Shown: one piece after another, positions 32,601-33,904 of the stretch
Numbering within the stretch: the stretch's first letter is position 1
How the letters are laid out: each line of letters starts with the position of its first letter
NCBI GenBank assembly: GCA_029260735.1
Contig: JAJDCR010000157.1
Coordinates: forward strand, 1 to 64,000
Source: Planctomycetota bacterium
GTDB lineage: Bacteria > Planctomycetota > Uabimicrobiia > Uabimicrobiales > Uabimicrobiaceae
Direction of reading: 5' to 3'
DNA: 64,000 nucleotides
Made by a program: the position numbers and the translations under genes
Notes under the pieces: generated by a model
Database searches by the model: none
The model's input: the letters and a program-made list of their open reading frames with translations, nothing else
Told to the model about the DNA's origin: nothing

Positions 32601-33904
32601 ACCTTTATGACGCCAGTTACACCCGATCCAAAAAAAGCATGCCCTATATTTGACTTTATTGAACCTAAGGCACAGTACCCTGTTTTCTGAGTAAACTCTC
32701 CAAATGCCTCGTTTAATGCTTGGAACTCAACTGTATCTCCCAATTTTGTGCCAGTTCCATGTGCTTCCACCATCGTAATTTGTTCAGGGTTAATATGGAA
32801 TTTACGATATACTTCGGTTTCAAGTTTTCTTTGCGACATGACACTCGGGGCTGCTATTCCATTGGTTTTTCCGTCTTGATTTGTCCCCCACCCTTTAATA
32901 ACCCCATAAATATGGTTTCCATCCTTAATGGATTGCGACAATGGTTTCAAAATAAGGACTCCAATTGCTTCAGCTAGCACCGTACCATTTGCACGCTTAT
33001 CAAAAGAATAGCATTGTCCATCAGGAGAAAAGAGTAAGGATTGACTGGAAGAAACGAGCATATTGGGAGTGGTGTAAATTCCTCCTCCTCCCGCTATCGC
33101 GACTTCACAATTGCCCAAAACTAAGCTATCACAGGCATAAGCAATCGTAGCTGCTGTTGAGGAACAAGCTGTATCTACACTAACCGCCGGTCCCACTATA
33201 TTCAGAAGATAAGAGAGTCTTGAGGGAGCAAAGGAATCCGTTGTTGAAAGATAGGTTTTTTCTTGATTTTGAATGTGGACGGAATAATCGCCTTTGGCAC
33301 AAGCAAAAACTCCCCAGCGTTTTCCGGAAAGACTATCTCCTGCGTAGCCAGCATCTTCAATTGCTTTCCATGATTCTTGTAAAAAAATCCGTTCACTAGG
33401 GTCCATTATCTCGGCTTCTCGAGGTGAAATTCCAAAAAAAAGTGGATCAAATTCATCAATGTTACTGAGGAAACCGCCCCATTTTGAATATGTTTTTCCG
33501 GTGACTTGCGGCTTGGGGTTGAAATAGTCGCGAATGTCCCAGCCTCGATCATTTGGGACTTCTTTAATGCTATTTCGAGAATTTTTTAAATTTTCCCAAA
33601 AATCGTCTATATTGTGAGCATCAGGAAATCGACCGGATATACCTATAACTGCTATCGGTGTTGTCGTATAATTGGAGTTCTTCTGTTCTTCTATTGTAAA
33701 GGGTTTACTAACTTTAGCTAGAGAGCTTTGTTTTGGTTTTGTTTGAGAATGCTCTTCTTGAAATGTAGAGGATAAATCGAGTGAATTGCCATTGCTATTG
33801 CTATTGCCATTTTCTTTTTGTTCTTTGGCTAAGCTCTTGTATTTTCCTTCTAGTTTTTCCAATTTTTGCCATAGACTAAGAGATTTTTTCCTTCTTGACA
33901 TCAT
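4427..33904 (-). CDS. Giant trans-AT polyketide synthase, eight modules, ending in sulfotransferase and condensation domains
   Basis: A 9825-aa (about 1.1 MDa) assembly-line PKS. Domain order: docking helix (1-75); KS-KR-ACP; KS0-DH-ACP; KS-ECH-ECH-ACP; KS-ACP; KS-ECH-ECH-ACP; KS-ACP; KS-DH-KR-MT-ACP; KS-ACP; sulfotransferase; condensation. Details are in the module entries. There is no AT (no GHSxGE site anywhere), no ER and no thioesterase, so extender units must come from a trans-acting AT. KS domains are followed by the linker ending LPTYPFAKERYWI that is typical of trans-AT systems. The N-terminus (RRKKSLSLWQKLEKLEGKYKSLAKEQ) looks like a coiled-coil docking segment. The start codon overlaps the upstream gene stop by one base (TAATG) with AAGGAG just before it, indicating coupled translation. 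The frame is intact for 29.5 kb. Activity assignments rest on motifs; the product is not predicted in detail. Confidence 0.95.
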   Translation of the reverse strand: MMSRRKKSLSLWQKLEKLEGKYKSLAKEQKENGNSNSNGNSLDLSSTFQEEHSQTKPKQSSLAKVSKPFTIEEQKNSNYTTTPIAVIGISGRFPDAHNIDDFWENLKNSRNSIKEVPNDRGWDIRDYFNPKPQVTGKTYSKWGGFLSNIDEFDPLFFGISPREAEIMDPSERIFLQESWKAIEDAGYAGDSLSGKRWGVFACAKGDYSVHIQNQEKTYLSTTDSFAPSRLSYLLNIVGPAVSVDTACSSTAATIAYACDSLVLGNCEVAIAGGGGIYTTPNMLVSSSQSLLFSPDGQCYSFDKRANGTVLAEAIGVLILKPLSQSIKDGNHIYGVIKGWGTNQDGKTNGIAAPSVMSQRKLETEVYRKFHINPEQITMVEAHGTGTKLGDTVEFQALNEAFGEFTQKTGYCALGSIKSNIGHAFFGSGVTGVIKVLLSLQHLQIPPSLNFKNINPYIPIKNSPFFINTSLREWKIPSSQLRCAAVNSMGASGINVHLVIEEYNPKKSRHEEKSKIILGRETPFAITLSAKNKNQLEEQVRQLLFVIDEKQFSTLHLPDIAYTLQVGRNAMTERLGLVVASIKELKKKLKSYLVNKENWEYLYQGQVKYNKEALADLALNKKLQKNIEKSIQCKDLPQLLRFWTKGLVIDWNKLYGKEKPSRISLPTYPFAKEKYWISGIHCANESRSSVFLKKEWRFAPVSISEKTSSPIIIFHNKASRLLAQQIELEVKEAFLLEDSQVQEYHYKKHLSTCKIWIDLTGIGSKNSPNDLSRDKWISLLQEIIEEKRSAGVGFFFITQGLENWQNQTIAIRGAEKAGLYRMLQSEYPGLTSRHIDLNPANQDLKEHTSQILQEVYSQSWEPEACYRNNQRYVSFLQETTLETPKPHSISFDDQQVVLVTGGTGGLGLLCARHLVTKYKVRRLILTGRISLPPESQWQELDKFSSSTKEKIKNIQELRSLGTKVQVISFSLENLEFLQEQYQTIQTSMGVVTGIIHAAGFSDPENPAFVRKTPGSIAKVLSPKVEGLQNLMELVDHQKLQFVLLFSSVSGIIPCLGVGQSDYAMANAFMDYYANYCREIPIVSIQWPSWKETGVGEVKSQAYLQSGLLSITDTEGLQFFDQILSHLNEPVVMPAVVDRTKFVSETLLHSPSRKKTPLYNNSIDKFVIQKWLQSLFEKELKMKQGQFDPQVSFTEYGVDSIFLAQIFQRIKEELKLELDPSVLFEYSTLEKLSDWFKSTHPKAMAQLLYPRGFSEKDFATTSKVQNNFSMKKQELGKTKNLVHIEELRSSIDPIAVVGMACRFPRAPNIEEYWNLLSEGKSAIAPVPRDCWGIETDYHAGLISDVYGFDPKFFMIAPEDAHVMDPQALILLEESLKAIYHAGYTHRELEGKNIGVYIGARSQNQLSSASIQNARNPIMAIGQNYLAANLSQFFHFRGASVVLDTACSSSLVGMNMAVEAIRLGTIDSALVGGVSLLTSPTIHEIFARRNLLQKNGEFHIFDERASGVVLGEGCAVVYLKALSKAQEDKDSIYGLIAGISINNDGKTAGPATPSVEAQKEVMLSALKQKKCPREINYLEINGSGSKVTDLLEIKAIASVYSPPENSSLYLGSIKPNIGHPLCAEGIASFTKVVLMLHYQQLIPFLSGQEPLQHYSLESSGFVFPREKQSIEMKYAALNCFADGGTNAHVILEAGPGVLPGKRSPLPLPTMNRVDVRILQPSPETSKLRKNFLAPTFNYSFEKSQAWSLVLTVDHPILANHKAYSQELLPGLAWIDFLYQWFQKTGYSHEQLELKNLSIYRPLIATKEAPVNLSIKTEEKEEGLWKIRVRKALDIESPQKQEYLYVTAEMHLVDSFVLSEFVHLEKIISDKNSETDLHLLYKHCQSQELLHTGMMKANGTVYTTADAIWTHVKVNEKIPYSPDKYWFHPTLIDGSAVGAGVLLSQLFPEEKRLFLPLFYESFTASKPFGHECYVRVKNTSVHNTKELVSMTMEFFTPEGEKIGELKNFKNKLVRHAGLINPQRNNGQSHSFIQKEYLEDKKETTPLAKSSFPSMDSLLQSVVASKLGLEVGEVAMDLGYYELGLDSAMLLEIVQSIESLLSTTLSPILLFEYTTITDLSRHLKKNYELPKNERSLTTSDFSQEIKPFLSPQRNFFDEKTTHAPLNFSITTGQCPSILDIAVIGMSGRYPQASNLNEFWENLKAGKDCITEIPPDRWSISCFDGLKSPSGKKMSKWGGFIDQVDCFDAPFFKILPREAEFIDPQERLFLEICWEAMEDAGYTPANIVSPEGENKRRSVGVFVGAMHKDYTLLQNEVLQDGQRIPLSLSYAPIANRVSYFCNFHGPSIAIDTVCSSSLTAVHFAMESLIKGESKVAFAGGVNLSLHPSKYETYGMADMHSTDGYCRSFGAGGDGYVSGEGVGAILLKPLKQAIEDRDSIYAVLKGSSINHVGKVSGMTVPSPVAQGEMIVECLKKTGTDPETISYIEAHGTGTSLGDPIEIQGLNRAFSQFTSKKQFCALGSVKSNIGHAESAAGISGLTKAILQLHHKTLVKSLHSEEVNPFLDLAASPFYIQSTTEEWKFSPTLKRKRRKSSISSFGASGSNAHVILEEFLPQKNLKKTMISKGVLLPISAKNLERLQEYVKKLLSFLKVNQETDLFSLSYTLQMGRVAMEERLILLVTSVKELTEKLDLWLQDPNSLGVWYARVKPSKRGFHVFEEDEDFQETIQRWITKGKFKKLAEIWIQGYQVNWQPLYSKGFPPRLHLPTYPFARKRYWISGSSKSEDFLTGNLEKSADIPLSHGSTSISESTTLSHPSSELRASKRENPSSIYLYDSGKGVFVIEVSELQTQNNLSPTVIEDLGEALSIVEKEEQIKVLVITGTDSSFLKGERKEQNELIKQKLHLKIVSFPFPTVAVMKGNALGAGFLLGALCDFMICSEENQYYYTNVNQNFFPTIEEESLFAERFGGIQGKEFLYSNVHFSGKELSERGWGCPILPKKEVESYSQELVRILAEMPRESLYQLKKHLSHKICMYVKELKSTDTTLKTSSPKKESAKELIKEWQQKMNGDDKVEPERESITWLKSLFSGVRTWPEESCPEYKELPSTVVSLKSKVIKAMSFPQGVVLVKMIDQKAKNMLSPEFISGMNEVFVHIRENKDYKVVVLMGYATYFACGGTKEGLLAIQEGKAKFTDILIYHLALECEIPVISAMQGHAIGAGWSLGMFADFILFSEESRYISPYMNYGFTPGAGSTLIFPHRMGYDLAREILFTAKEYSGSELKNKRGLSVLPRNQIYKSAMVLAQTIAQFPRSAIVTLKEECTQSLRNQLPETYRLELAMHEKTFVNNSQTLLQIQKNFQKNVEDIALPKQVAVDLTTNPLSNSNTLFLVKSTLKNLLAQELHIDEEEIEEDIQFTDLGLDSITGVTWIGKINQKYGISLAGTKIYNYPTLSDLSQYVKQEAEEQGFIFSEIPSPVVPHSLLSSAKKIPFHQKLEKREIQEISSKKIPGIAVIGMAGKFPQAKNLEEFWENIKLGKNCVSQIPKCRWSIEKYYDPDPKIPGKTNCKWIGALEEYDLFDPIFFNISPREAESMDPQQRLFLEACWHSIEDSGYNPTSLSESKCGVFVGCATGDYSQLLQNSELSAQAFTGGAISILAARISYFLNLQGPCLSIDTSCSSSLVAVANACDSLVTGSSDLALAGGVCVITGPTLHIMATKAGMLSKDGQCFTFDQRANGFVPGEGVGVVFLKRLRDAQRDRDMIYGVIQGWGVNQDGKTNGITAPNPDSQMRLQKEIYDKHKILPEEIQLIEAHGTGTKLGDPVEVEGLQSSFQKYTNKKNYCALGSIKSNIGHLATASGIAGMIKLLLALQHKKLPPTIHFKKLNKHIDLRESPFYINTKYKDWSVSPKKIRQAAINSFGFSGTNAHMVISEYFNEINESTALSSPLKKPVVIILSAKTKFQLDVYTQNLLHFLKKNPTLSLINLAYTLQLGRLAMNYRLAIVTSNYEELKSFLYSYLQGKNNSHILFAEVKQKTSLISDTEEGKEYINKLVQNLKYKTLAELWLNGNSIPWQVLYNLKTVQRLSGLPPYPFARDRYWISSKNGIKEEEKNKLPLATVDSKFVSTTCKPQAIELPLLSRVKAIKAELVIEKTVFSIDLFSLSSEPFPSIKNSLLSSETPTKISPTVTDPEEISGEEPQTNLTKVTLEQNHSIMIETLEEELISSLAKILYAKESDINPEEAFMEMGLDSILGVEWLQAINQKYEIDLTATKIYDYPTINSLARFLKEEYQERKETLFSKSSLSKKILSPVTLQKDTQKTPPNLQQNQKEKTRSQQNKSFTEKLETKKLEKQRDAIAVIGRSGQFPQAKNLKEFWKNIAEGKNCVSEIPRNRWSIEEYYDIKGEEGKTNCKWMGVLENADKFDPLFFNISPAEAEWMDPQQRIFLESAWLCIENAGINPETLSGTKCSVFVGCTAGDYGQFLSGKSPTAKHLMGSSSAILSARISYFLNLKGPCLSIDTACSSSLVAIAEACTSLMNHTSNIALAGGVCVLSGPSTHITTTQSGMLSSEGRCFSFDARANGFVPGEGVGVLLLKRLDDALKDQDPISGVIRAWGINQDGKTNGITAPSANSQIMLEKDVYERFGIYPETISLIEAHGTGTTLGDPIEVEALKESFSAQTSQKYFCALGSVKSNIGHLLTAAGVSGVIKVLLCLEQQKLVPSANFKTLNSHISLENSPFFINTELRDWKSPKGTPRRAAISSFGFSGTNAHLVIEEAPPTLFSLKLSNSGTFPRNPFFIPISAKNKEQLRTSAEQLHLFLKPEKRNKEEKEQSHCIEDIAYTLQVGRSAMEERIVFIVENLSELVEKLFSFLRDEEYIKGCFQGSVKRKEKLLAELFVDEDMDQTIAAWIQKKKYSKLMKLWAKGLSFDWSKLYGKAKPKRLSLPTYPFARKRYWISELEEKKNYVPSSKEKPHVEKKETFEKVSLKKTTKVSLSNTTLLVKDSFPNEDRSSIFLSPLSTKTFTPEGESLPSSVSLYDSGNGIFWIQISQPKTNNTLSENIIQELRKALSKVEQEKQAKVLILRGTDTWFLRGGRAQQNEVIKQKLHQKIISFPLPTIAVMKGSALGAGFLLGILCDFMICSEENQYNYTSLQDTLFPTEEEEFLFIERFNEVQAKDFLYSRNSFTGKQLQQKGWSCPIFPQDQVEPYTKELATLIAAMPQESLRQLKQHLSRKICTYAKELTSIDGSLSAKKYQEKAEHYSKTENRTENRTENKTENKTGNKAQPDKENIAWLKSLFHDASIWQRESYKEYSKLQDASTAISLNSKVIKAISFPQGIIVIKMMDDKAKNMLSPEFIAGFSEVFSHIQDNEHYKVVVLTGYDTYFACGGTKEGLLAIQQGKAKFTDTQIYHLALECKVPVISVMQGHAIGAGWTLGMFTDLILFSEESRYISPYMNYGFTPGAGSTLIFPDRMGNDLAREILFTAKEYQGNEFKNKGGLCVLPRKKIYESAMILAQKIAQFPRSTLVALKEKFTQNLKDQLEETYQLELEMHEKTFVHNPQTLLQIQENFYSAAEEVALFPEQQSLSEVSDPVDDDILFSIKSHLKKLLAQELHLEEENIEEDIQFIDLGLDSITGVTWIRKINQKYGTSIAATKVYNYPTILELSKHVQREAKEKGTLVTRDDFESKVPQASSIFAEAKKISFLNPSKVNNIPPVISSQKTPAIAVIGMAGKFPQAKNVEEFWENLESKKDCISKIPQNRWSINRYYNPDPSVPGTTNCQWMGTLEDVDQFDPTFFNISPREAEAMDPQQRLFLETCWHSIEDSGYNPKSLSGSKCGVFVGCTVGDYGQLLQSSRLSAQSFTGGASSILSARISYFLNLQGPCLSIDTACSSSLVAIANASDSLINGSSDLALAGGVCVMSGPGLHIMATKAGMLSKDGRCFTFDQRANGFVPGEGVGVVFLKRLEDAKRDKDSVYGVIQGWGVNQDGKTNGITAPNPDSQTRLQQEIYDKYKIHPEEIQLIEAHGTGTKLGDPVEMEGLQNTFRKYTKKKNYCALGSVKSNIGHLAAAAGVSGVIKLLLALKYKKLPPTIHFEKLNEHIDLKESPYYINTECKNWNVPPKGIRQAAISSFGFSGTNAHIVISEYLDQENNSFALASSPPPSIGTPLLILLSAMTKAQLDIYAQVLWTSLDRNPTLSLVNLAYTLQVGRFAMNYRLAIITSNLEQLKDLLESYIQGKSDPRIFFAQAKQKTELVEDTKEGREYIQKLAHNHKHKTLAKLWLEGNNIHWQLLYPPDTVKRLSGLPVYPFARERYWISEEDNSAKSKIPKLPETPFLPFSSSVHKPKEVGLPPLEKTNSITEKSALNDNKSSLKLSPGSPSPSQNSVKVSKLSPSYKKEITFETLKRELRVSLAKALYMKEEMVDCEKPFIELGMDSIIGIEWVQEINTSYGLSILTTKLYDYSTLSALALFLEQEIKKLSPDLAPKTKTQKNLPTISNTTSQIREPITLKSSVSLDPKKQSFVKDEVKDEVKNEAKNEVKNEVTSSNNKIAIIGMSGRYPGAENLEQYWTNLAQGKNSIREIPKSRWDINDPSKKDKIYCKWLGMLDDIEFFDPLFFQIPPVQAEQIDPQHRLFLQEGYKAFEDAGYSKESLSNQKCGVYLGIMGNEYSLLLAQANSEVSDITGNSFAMAAARIAYYLNLKGPAIPIDTACSSSLVAIHLACQALLNKEINMALAGGVSLYLTPESYIGMCQAGMLSPEGQCKTFDDSADGFVPGEGVGALVLKRLEDARLQRDPIYGVIKGSGINQDGKTNGITAPSVNSQIDLEREIYSRYKIDPERISYVETHGTGTKLGDPIELEALATVFKEKTSQKNYCALASVKSNIGHTSAAAGVASVQKVLLSMKHQELVPSLNFKKENSHFDFKNSPFYVNTERKPWKNLANFPRQASVSSFGFSGTNAHLVIEEYISQTPQEEKFFASEDIYIVPLSAKDPSQLYEYARIFKEFISQNQAISLSSLAYTLQTGRSAMETRVVFLVENFAQLLTKLDLFLQRKKFIEETYQGKVEPNDETIEVFSTDENMTEIMETWIKKREFSKIMKFWVKGLPLDWNQFYQGLTPAKIHLPTYPFAKERCWIPKLNRTKESLPPLKTNSFSVIHPLLHQNTSDLSGQRFTSTFSGKEFFLKDHQVKGEKVLPAVGYLEIARAAIENASGKEEKENSLRLKNIVWSQPILVNSSPKEVHIELWRENNGEIAYEIYTENKDEIILHSQGRAEIKGKEEYSSLDLRKLQSQMQESPLDPSTCYEAFQTLGLDYGLAYQGMEEIHQGENQVLAKLALPSSLLSTKNDYVLHPSLMDSALQSSIGLILSDISKQENDKKSLNPPLPFALESLDILRPCTSTMYAWVRYSKGSAFQNKVQKLDVDLCDEQGSVCVKMRGFSSRSLEEKVESPEKSPKNISLEESTTRLQSFLPVWNPITYKPKNKQKVSPQTKILLIGTNQTSHSWAQKSYPDTVFLELPLELTTEMIREKLETCSFDHLLWIAPVSSQTQEGVLQVFRIVKALLSLGYASQEIKWTIITEQTQLVKKGDSVNPTQAGVFGFIGSLAKEFVHWKLRLLDLDSVPSVSIEECLSLPYNSQGDGLAYRKKEWFEQKLVPLKNLNPQASRYQKEDVYIVIGGAGGIGEAWSRFMIQHYQSQIIWIGRRAINDEIQNKINSLGLLGKEPLYISADATNKYSLQKAFVQIKKTYPKIHGIIHSALVLQDQGLSKMEESSFCPSLAAKADISTNMDIVFGKEELDFMLFFSSMQSFGKAPGQSNYAAGCTFQDSFAHMLNKKYSYPVKIINWGYWGSVGVVSDPSYNKRMEEMGIGSIEPREAMEFLQTFVNSNVNQVALMKTLKSEILQTLNLQEEMMFYPEVSAPVLCQIPETPLQPDSLNQFPAMDSLLRGILSANIKNLSLEKLAASFYKKWWDTTIHYLQNFDENLRELSLLWEEWEEKRSGWIRNSNEEAQIVLLETCLKALPEILRGKQLATDVIFPNSSFELVEEIYQGNVLADYFNEVLANILVQSIRKAVQADESKKIRILEVGAGTGGTTAKILPKLQEFSESIEEYCYTDLSKAFLMHAEEKYQPDFPALTTAILDVSMPLKRQAIVIDNYDFVVAANVLHATPNIRETLRNAKATLKNGGVLLLNELCEWSLFTHLTFGLLEGWWLYEDASLRLNGSPGLDPRTWKEVLLEEGFESICFPAQKAHKWGQQIIAASSDGVVRQKINRPLTALLPTQSKIKMASDYPQSSLREKSMLYFQKLVAQVLKMPPHKIDPSKPLEEYGIDSILVVQLTTQLKKVFPDVTSTLFFEVQSIEGLVDYFLENKKEDLKILLENRAKDLPFEYSSITENRRHRVSRRSDSSSCATPSPSPSQKTGIIDVAVIGMSGRYPKAKNLEEFWNNLREGVNCITAIPKDRWNWEEFYHCEKGVPGKIYTKWGGFLENIDKFDPLFFKISPREAEQMDPQERLFLETSYKTIEDAAYTPETLEASRKIGVFVGVMNSPYSSQPAYFSIANRLSYIFNFQGPSMAVDTACSSSLTAIHLALESIYSGSSECAIAGGVNLIIDPVHYLGLTEMRMLSSENKCKSFGEQADGFVDAEGVGAILLKPLKQAEKEGDHIYGVIKGSAINSGGKTNGYTVPNPRAQSILVSNALESSQVSPKEISYVEAHGTGTALGDPLEIAGLTRSFQQTTEEKQFCAIGSVKSNIGHCESAAGIAGVTKVLLQLRHHQLVPSLHSSTLNPEIDFAQTPFQVQQRLAEWKRPQKIIHGIKQEIPRTAGISSFGAGGANVHIIVQEYIPSRVSKRETSPEYSETSSLIIPLSARTEKQLKEVVTQIITWLRSSSSEVSLPEIAYSLQVGRVAMDERLGLIVRSSQELLEKLEKLEARNQALDNLYRGQVQRNQETMVIFQNSQDLQEVVDKWIKHKNLPSIIELWVKGFDLDWGKLYGEKKPKRISLPGYPFAKERYWKSQSIALSPKGLKQSAKSSRLLEKLQEKKYSNKKTSPPKEESELASILQEKISELTLVPENQIDGNTPWEDLGVDSILGMKMIAEIESKWGIRLYVNELFEYNTISKLSRYLAHELKGSSIDSSIVYVLSTPRAGSTLLRTMMMGHSEIFAPPELHLLPFQNLKERSEFLTQKNQKHLLEGLIETIAKLEKVSPQEAQLKVQKLQEKEFSLENTYQHLQNLMTEKYLVDKSPTYAMDKKILQKAEQMEKKPFYLHLVRHPLSVIESFVKNRFDKMLGIQENPRKYAEKIWYSYNSNILDFLAKIPQKRWMIISYEELVQNPQKIVQQLCSQLQLKFEEEMLNPYGKDRMIHGIHENSLTIGDPNFLNHDKIEASLANSWEEHLDKTNQLSEETFTLAEEFGYSFAKQDTKQDTKQKPYPLAPAQKSFLNQFGDHPTWYIVQHHKFTLSQELDLSKWEKSLNKLPQKHPVLRNSFIQEKGKWVQREQEINAIPLIKYDLENLKTKAKKNQRIAEIEKQLRSKIKIKEAPLWSCALLLFGKKSYQVIMVIHHLVADGLSCALIAKDLFQFYKNPEQKIIHGESPSYQDYIRNLSRLTQREKTKQIQFWSKHIPKTPMICPTDLKAKESLIESEKSYQKRYFLKDLGINQGNIFPSLAVALYQQLSKWTNCPTPVITHRLHRRNLESLGQYPDTVGWFAGDIPMLMNTSTAKKHSDKILEFTQVFNNIPIAIGYEVLAQEKLLPFAHEVSPIRLNYQPYSSLRQTAITKTHLFEPSEHKRLYLWDLIVRKEENHLLIIVRYSNRLHRRNTIKNFVEEWMSKITKQFLNKTE
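5669..5696. repeat. Two-copy 12-bp repeat in an interdomain linker
   Basis: Two tandem 12-base units encode QDTK twice (QDTKQDTKQK) between the sulfotransferase and condensation domains. Same unit length as the larger arrays at 14316 and 18103. Confidence 0.6.
5680..6559 (-). other. PAPS-dependent sulfotransferase domain in the giant PKS
   Basis: Residues about 9116-9408. STPRAGSTLLR is the 5-prime phosphosulfate-binding loop, APPELHLLPF the conserved block of polyketide sulfotransferases such as CurM and cyanobacterial Ols proteins, and LVRHPLSVIESF the 3-prime phosphate-binding motif. In CurM and Ols this domain sulfates a beta-hydroxyl on the ACP, and the following thioesterase drives decarboxylation to a terminal alkene. 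Here a condensation domain follows instead of a thioesterase. Confidence 0.85.
6559..8707 (-). other. PKS module 8: KS-ACP
   Basis: Residues about 8400-9115. KS with Cys8563 in DTACSSS, EAHGTGT and KSNIGH all present, so it should elongate. ACP Ser9073 in LGVDSILG. No KR, although the sulfotransferase that follows would need a beta-hydroxyl; reduction would have to come in trans, for example from the KR protein at 1463-3400. Confidence 0.85.
8824..14317 (-). other. PKS module 7: KS-DH-KR-MT-ACP
   Basis: Residues about 6530-8360. KS Cys6698. DH has HxxxGxxxxP with His7172 (DHQVKGEKVLP) and HPxxxDxxxQ with Asp7341. KR has GGAGGIG near 7654 and the Ser/Tyr pair (FFSSMQ, SNYAAG). C-methyltransferase has the SAM loop ILEVGAGTGG near 8066. 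ACP Ser8315. Predicted to add an alpha-methyl-alpha,beta-unsaturated unit. Confidence 0.9.
14316..14375. repeat. Tandem repeat, 12 bp x 5, in a PKS linker
   Basis: Five 12-base units (acttcattttta and variants) encode repeated KxEV-type tetrapeptides in the linker between ACP6 and KS7 (residues about 6510-6530). In frame, so copy-number change alters linker length without breaking the gene. Confidence 0.85.
14494..16789 (-). other. PKS module 6: KS-ACP with beta-branch-type ACP
   Basis: Residues about 5706-6470. KS Cys5878 with both histidine motifs intact. ACP Ser6423 in LGMDSIIGIEW carries the tryptophan six residues after the serine that marks ACPs receiving a beta-branch. No processing domain. 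Very like module 4, consistent with duplication of a two-module block. Confidence 0.85.
16909..20902 (-). other. PKS module 5: KS-ECH-ECH-ACP
   Basis: Residues about 4335-5665. KS Cys4509, histidines intact. First crotonase domain about 5019-5235 (WFLRGGRAQQ oxyanion region, GSALGAGFLLG). Second crotonase about 5312-5559 with FACGGTKEGLLAIQ and MQGHAIGAGWTLGMF, close to ECH2 decarboxylases of the PksI/CurF type. ACP Ser5620 with Trp5626 flag. Predicted beta-branching module. Confidence 0.88.
18103..18162. repeat. Tandem repeat, 12 bp x 5, between the two ECH domains of module 5
   Basis: Units of the form cagttctgtttt (minus-strand coding) encode repeated TEN(R/K) tetrapeptides (residues about 5248-5267). 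The linker at the equivalent position in module 3 lacks the array, so it expanded after the module duplication. Confidence 0.88.
21049..23428 (-). other. PKS module 4: KS-ACP with beta-branch-type ACP
   Basis: Residues about 3493-4285. KS Cys3667 in an unusual DTSCSSS context, histidines intact. ACP Ser4238 and Trp4244 (MGLDSILGVEW). No in-cis modifying domain although the ACP carries the beta-branch flag. Confidence 0.85.
23524..27412 (-). other. PKS module 3: KS-ECH-ECH-ACP
   Basis: Residues about 2165-3460. KS Cys2348 (DTVCSSS). First crotonase about 2822-3035, where the oxyanion region reads FLKGERKEQ instead of the GG seen in modules 5 and A. Second crotonase about 3107-3346, ECH2-like (FACGGTKEGLLAIQ, MQGHAIGAGWSLG). 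ACP Ser3413 with Trp3419. Confidence 0.88.
27514..30052 (-). other. PKS module 2: non-elongating KS0-DH-ACP
   Basis: Residues about 1285-2130. Cys1444 (DTACSSS) is present but the first catalytic His is Asn1578 (LEINGSGSK for EAHGTGT), so the KS should pass the chain on without condensing. The DH has His1757 (NHKAYSQELLPG, Ser for Gly) and Asp1929 (HPTLIDGSAVG, Val for Gln). ACP Ser2082. With module 1 this forms the classic dehydrating bimodule. Confidence 0.88.
30185..33673 (-). other. PKS module 1: KS-KR-ACP
   Basis: Residues about 78-1240. KS Cys247, EAHGTGT and KSNIGH intact. KR GGTGGLG near 897 with FSSVSG and Tyr in SDYAMANAFMD near 1060; structural KR half starts about 680. ACP Ser1198 (YGVDSIFL). 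Makes a beta-hydroxy intermediate for dehydration by module 2. Confidence 0.88.
33785..33808. repeat. Hexamer repeat encoding Asn-Gly/Ser near the PKS N-terminus
   Basis: Four units of attgc(c/t) encode NGNSNSNGNS (residues about 33-42), between the docking helix and KS1. The same hexamer type forms a larger array at 36163-36198 in the upstream gene. Confidence 0.75.
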
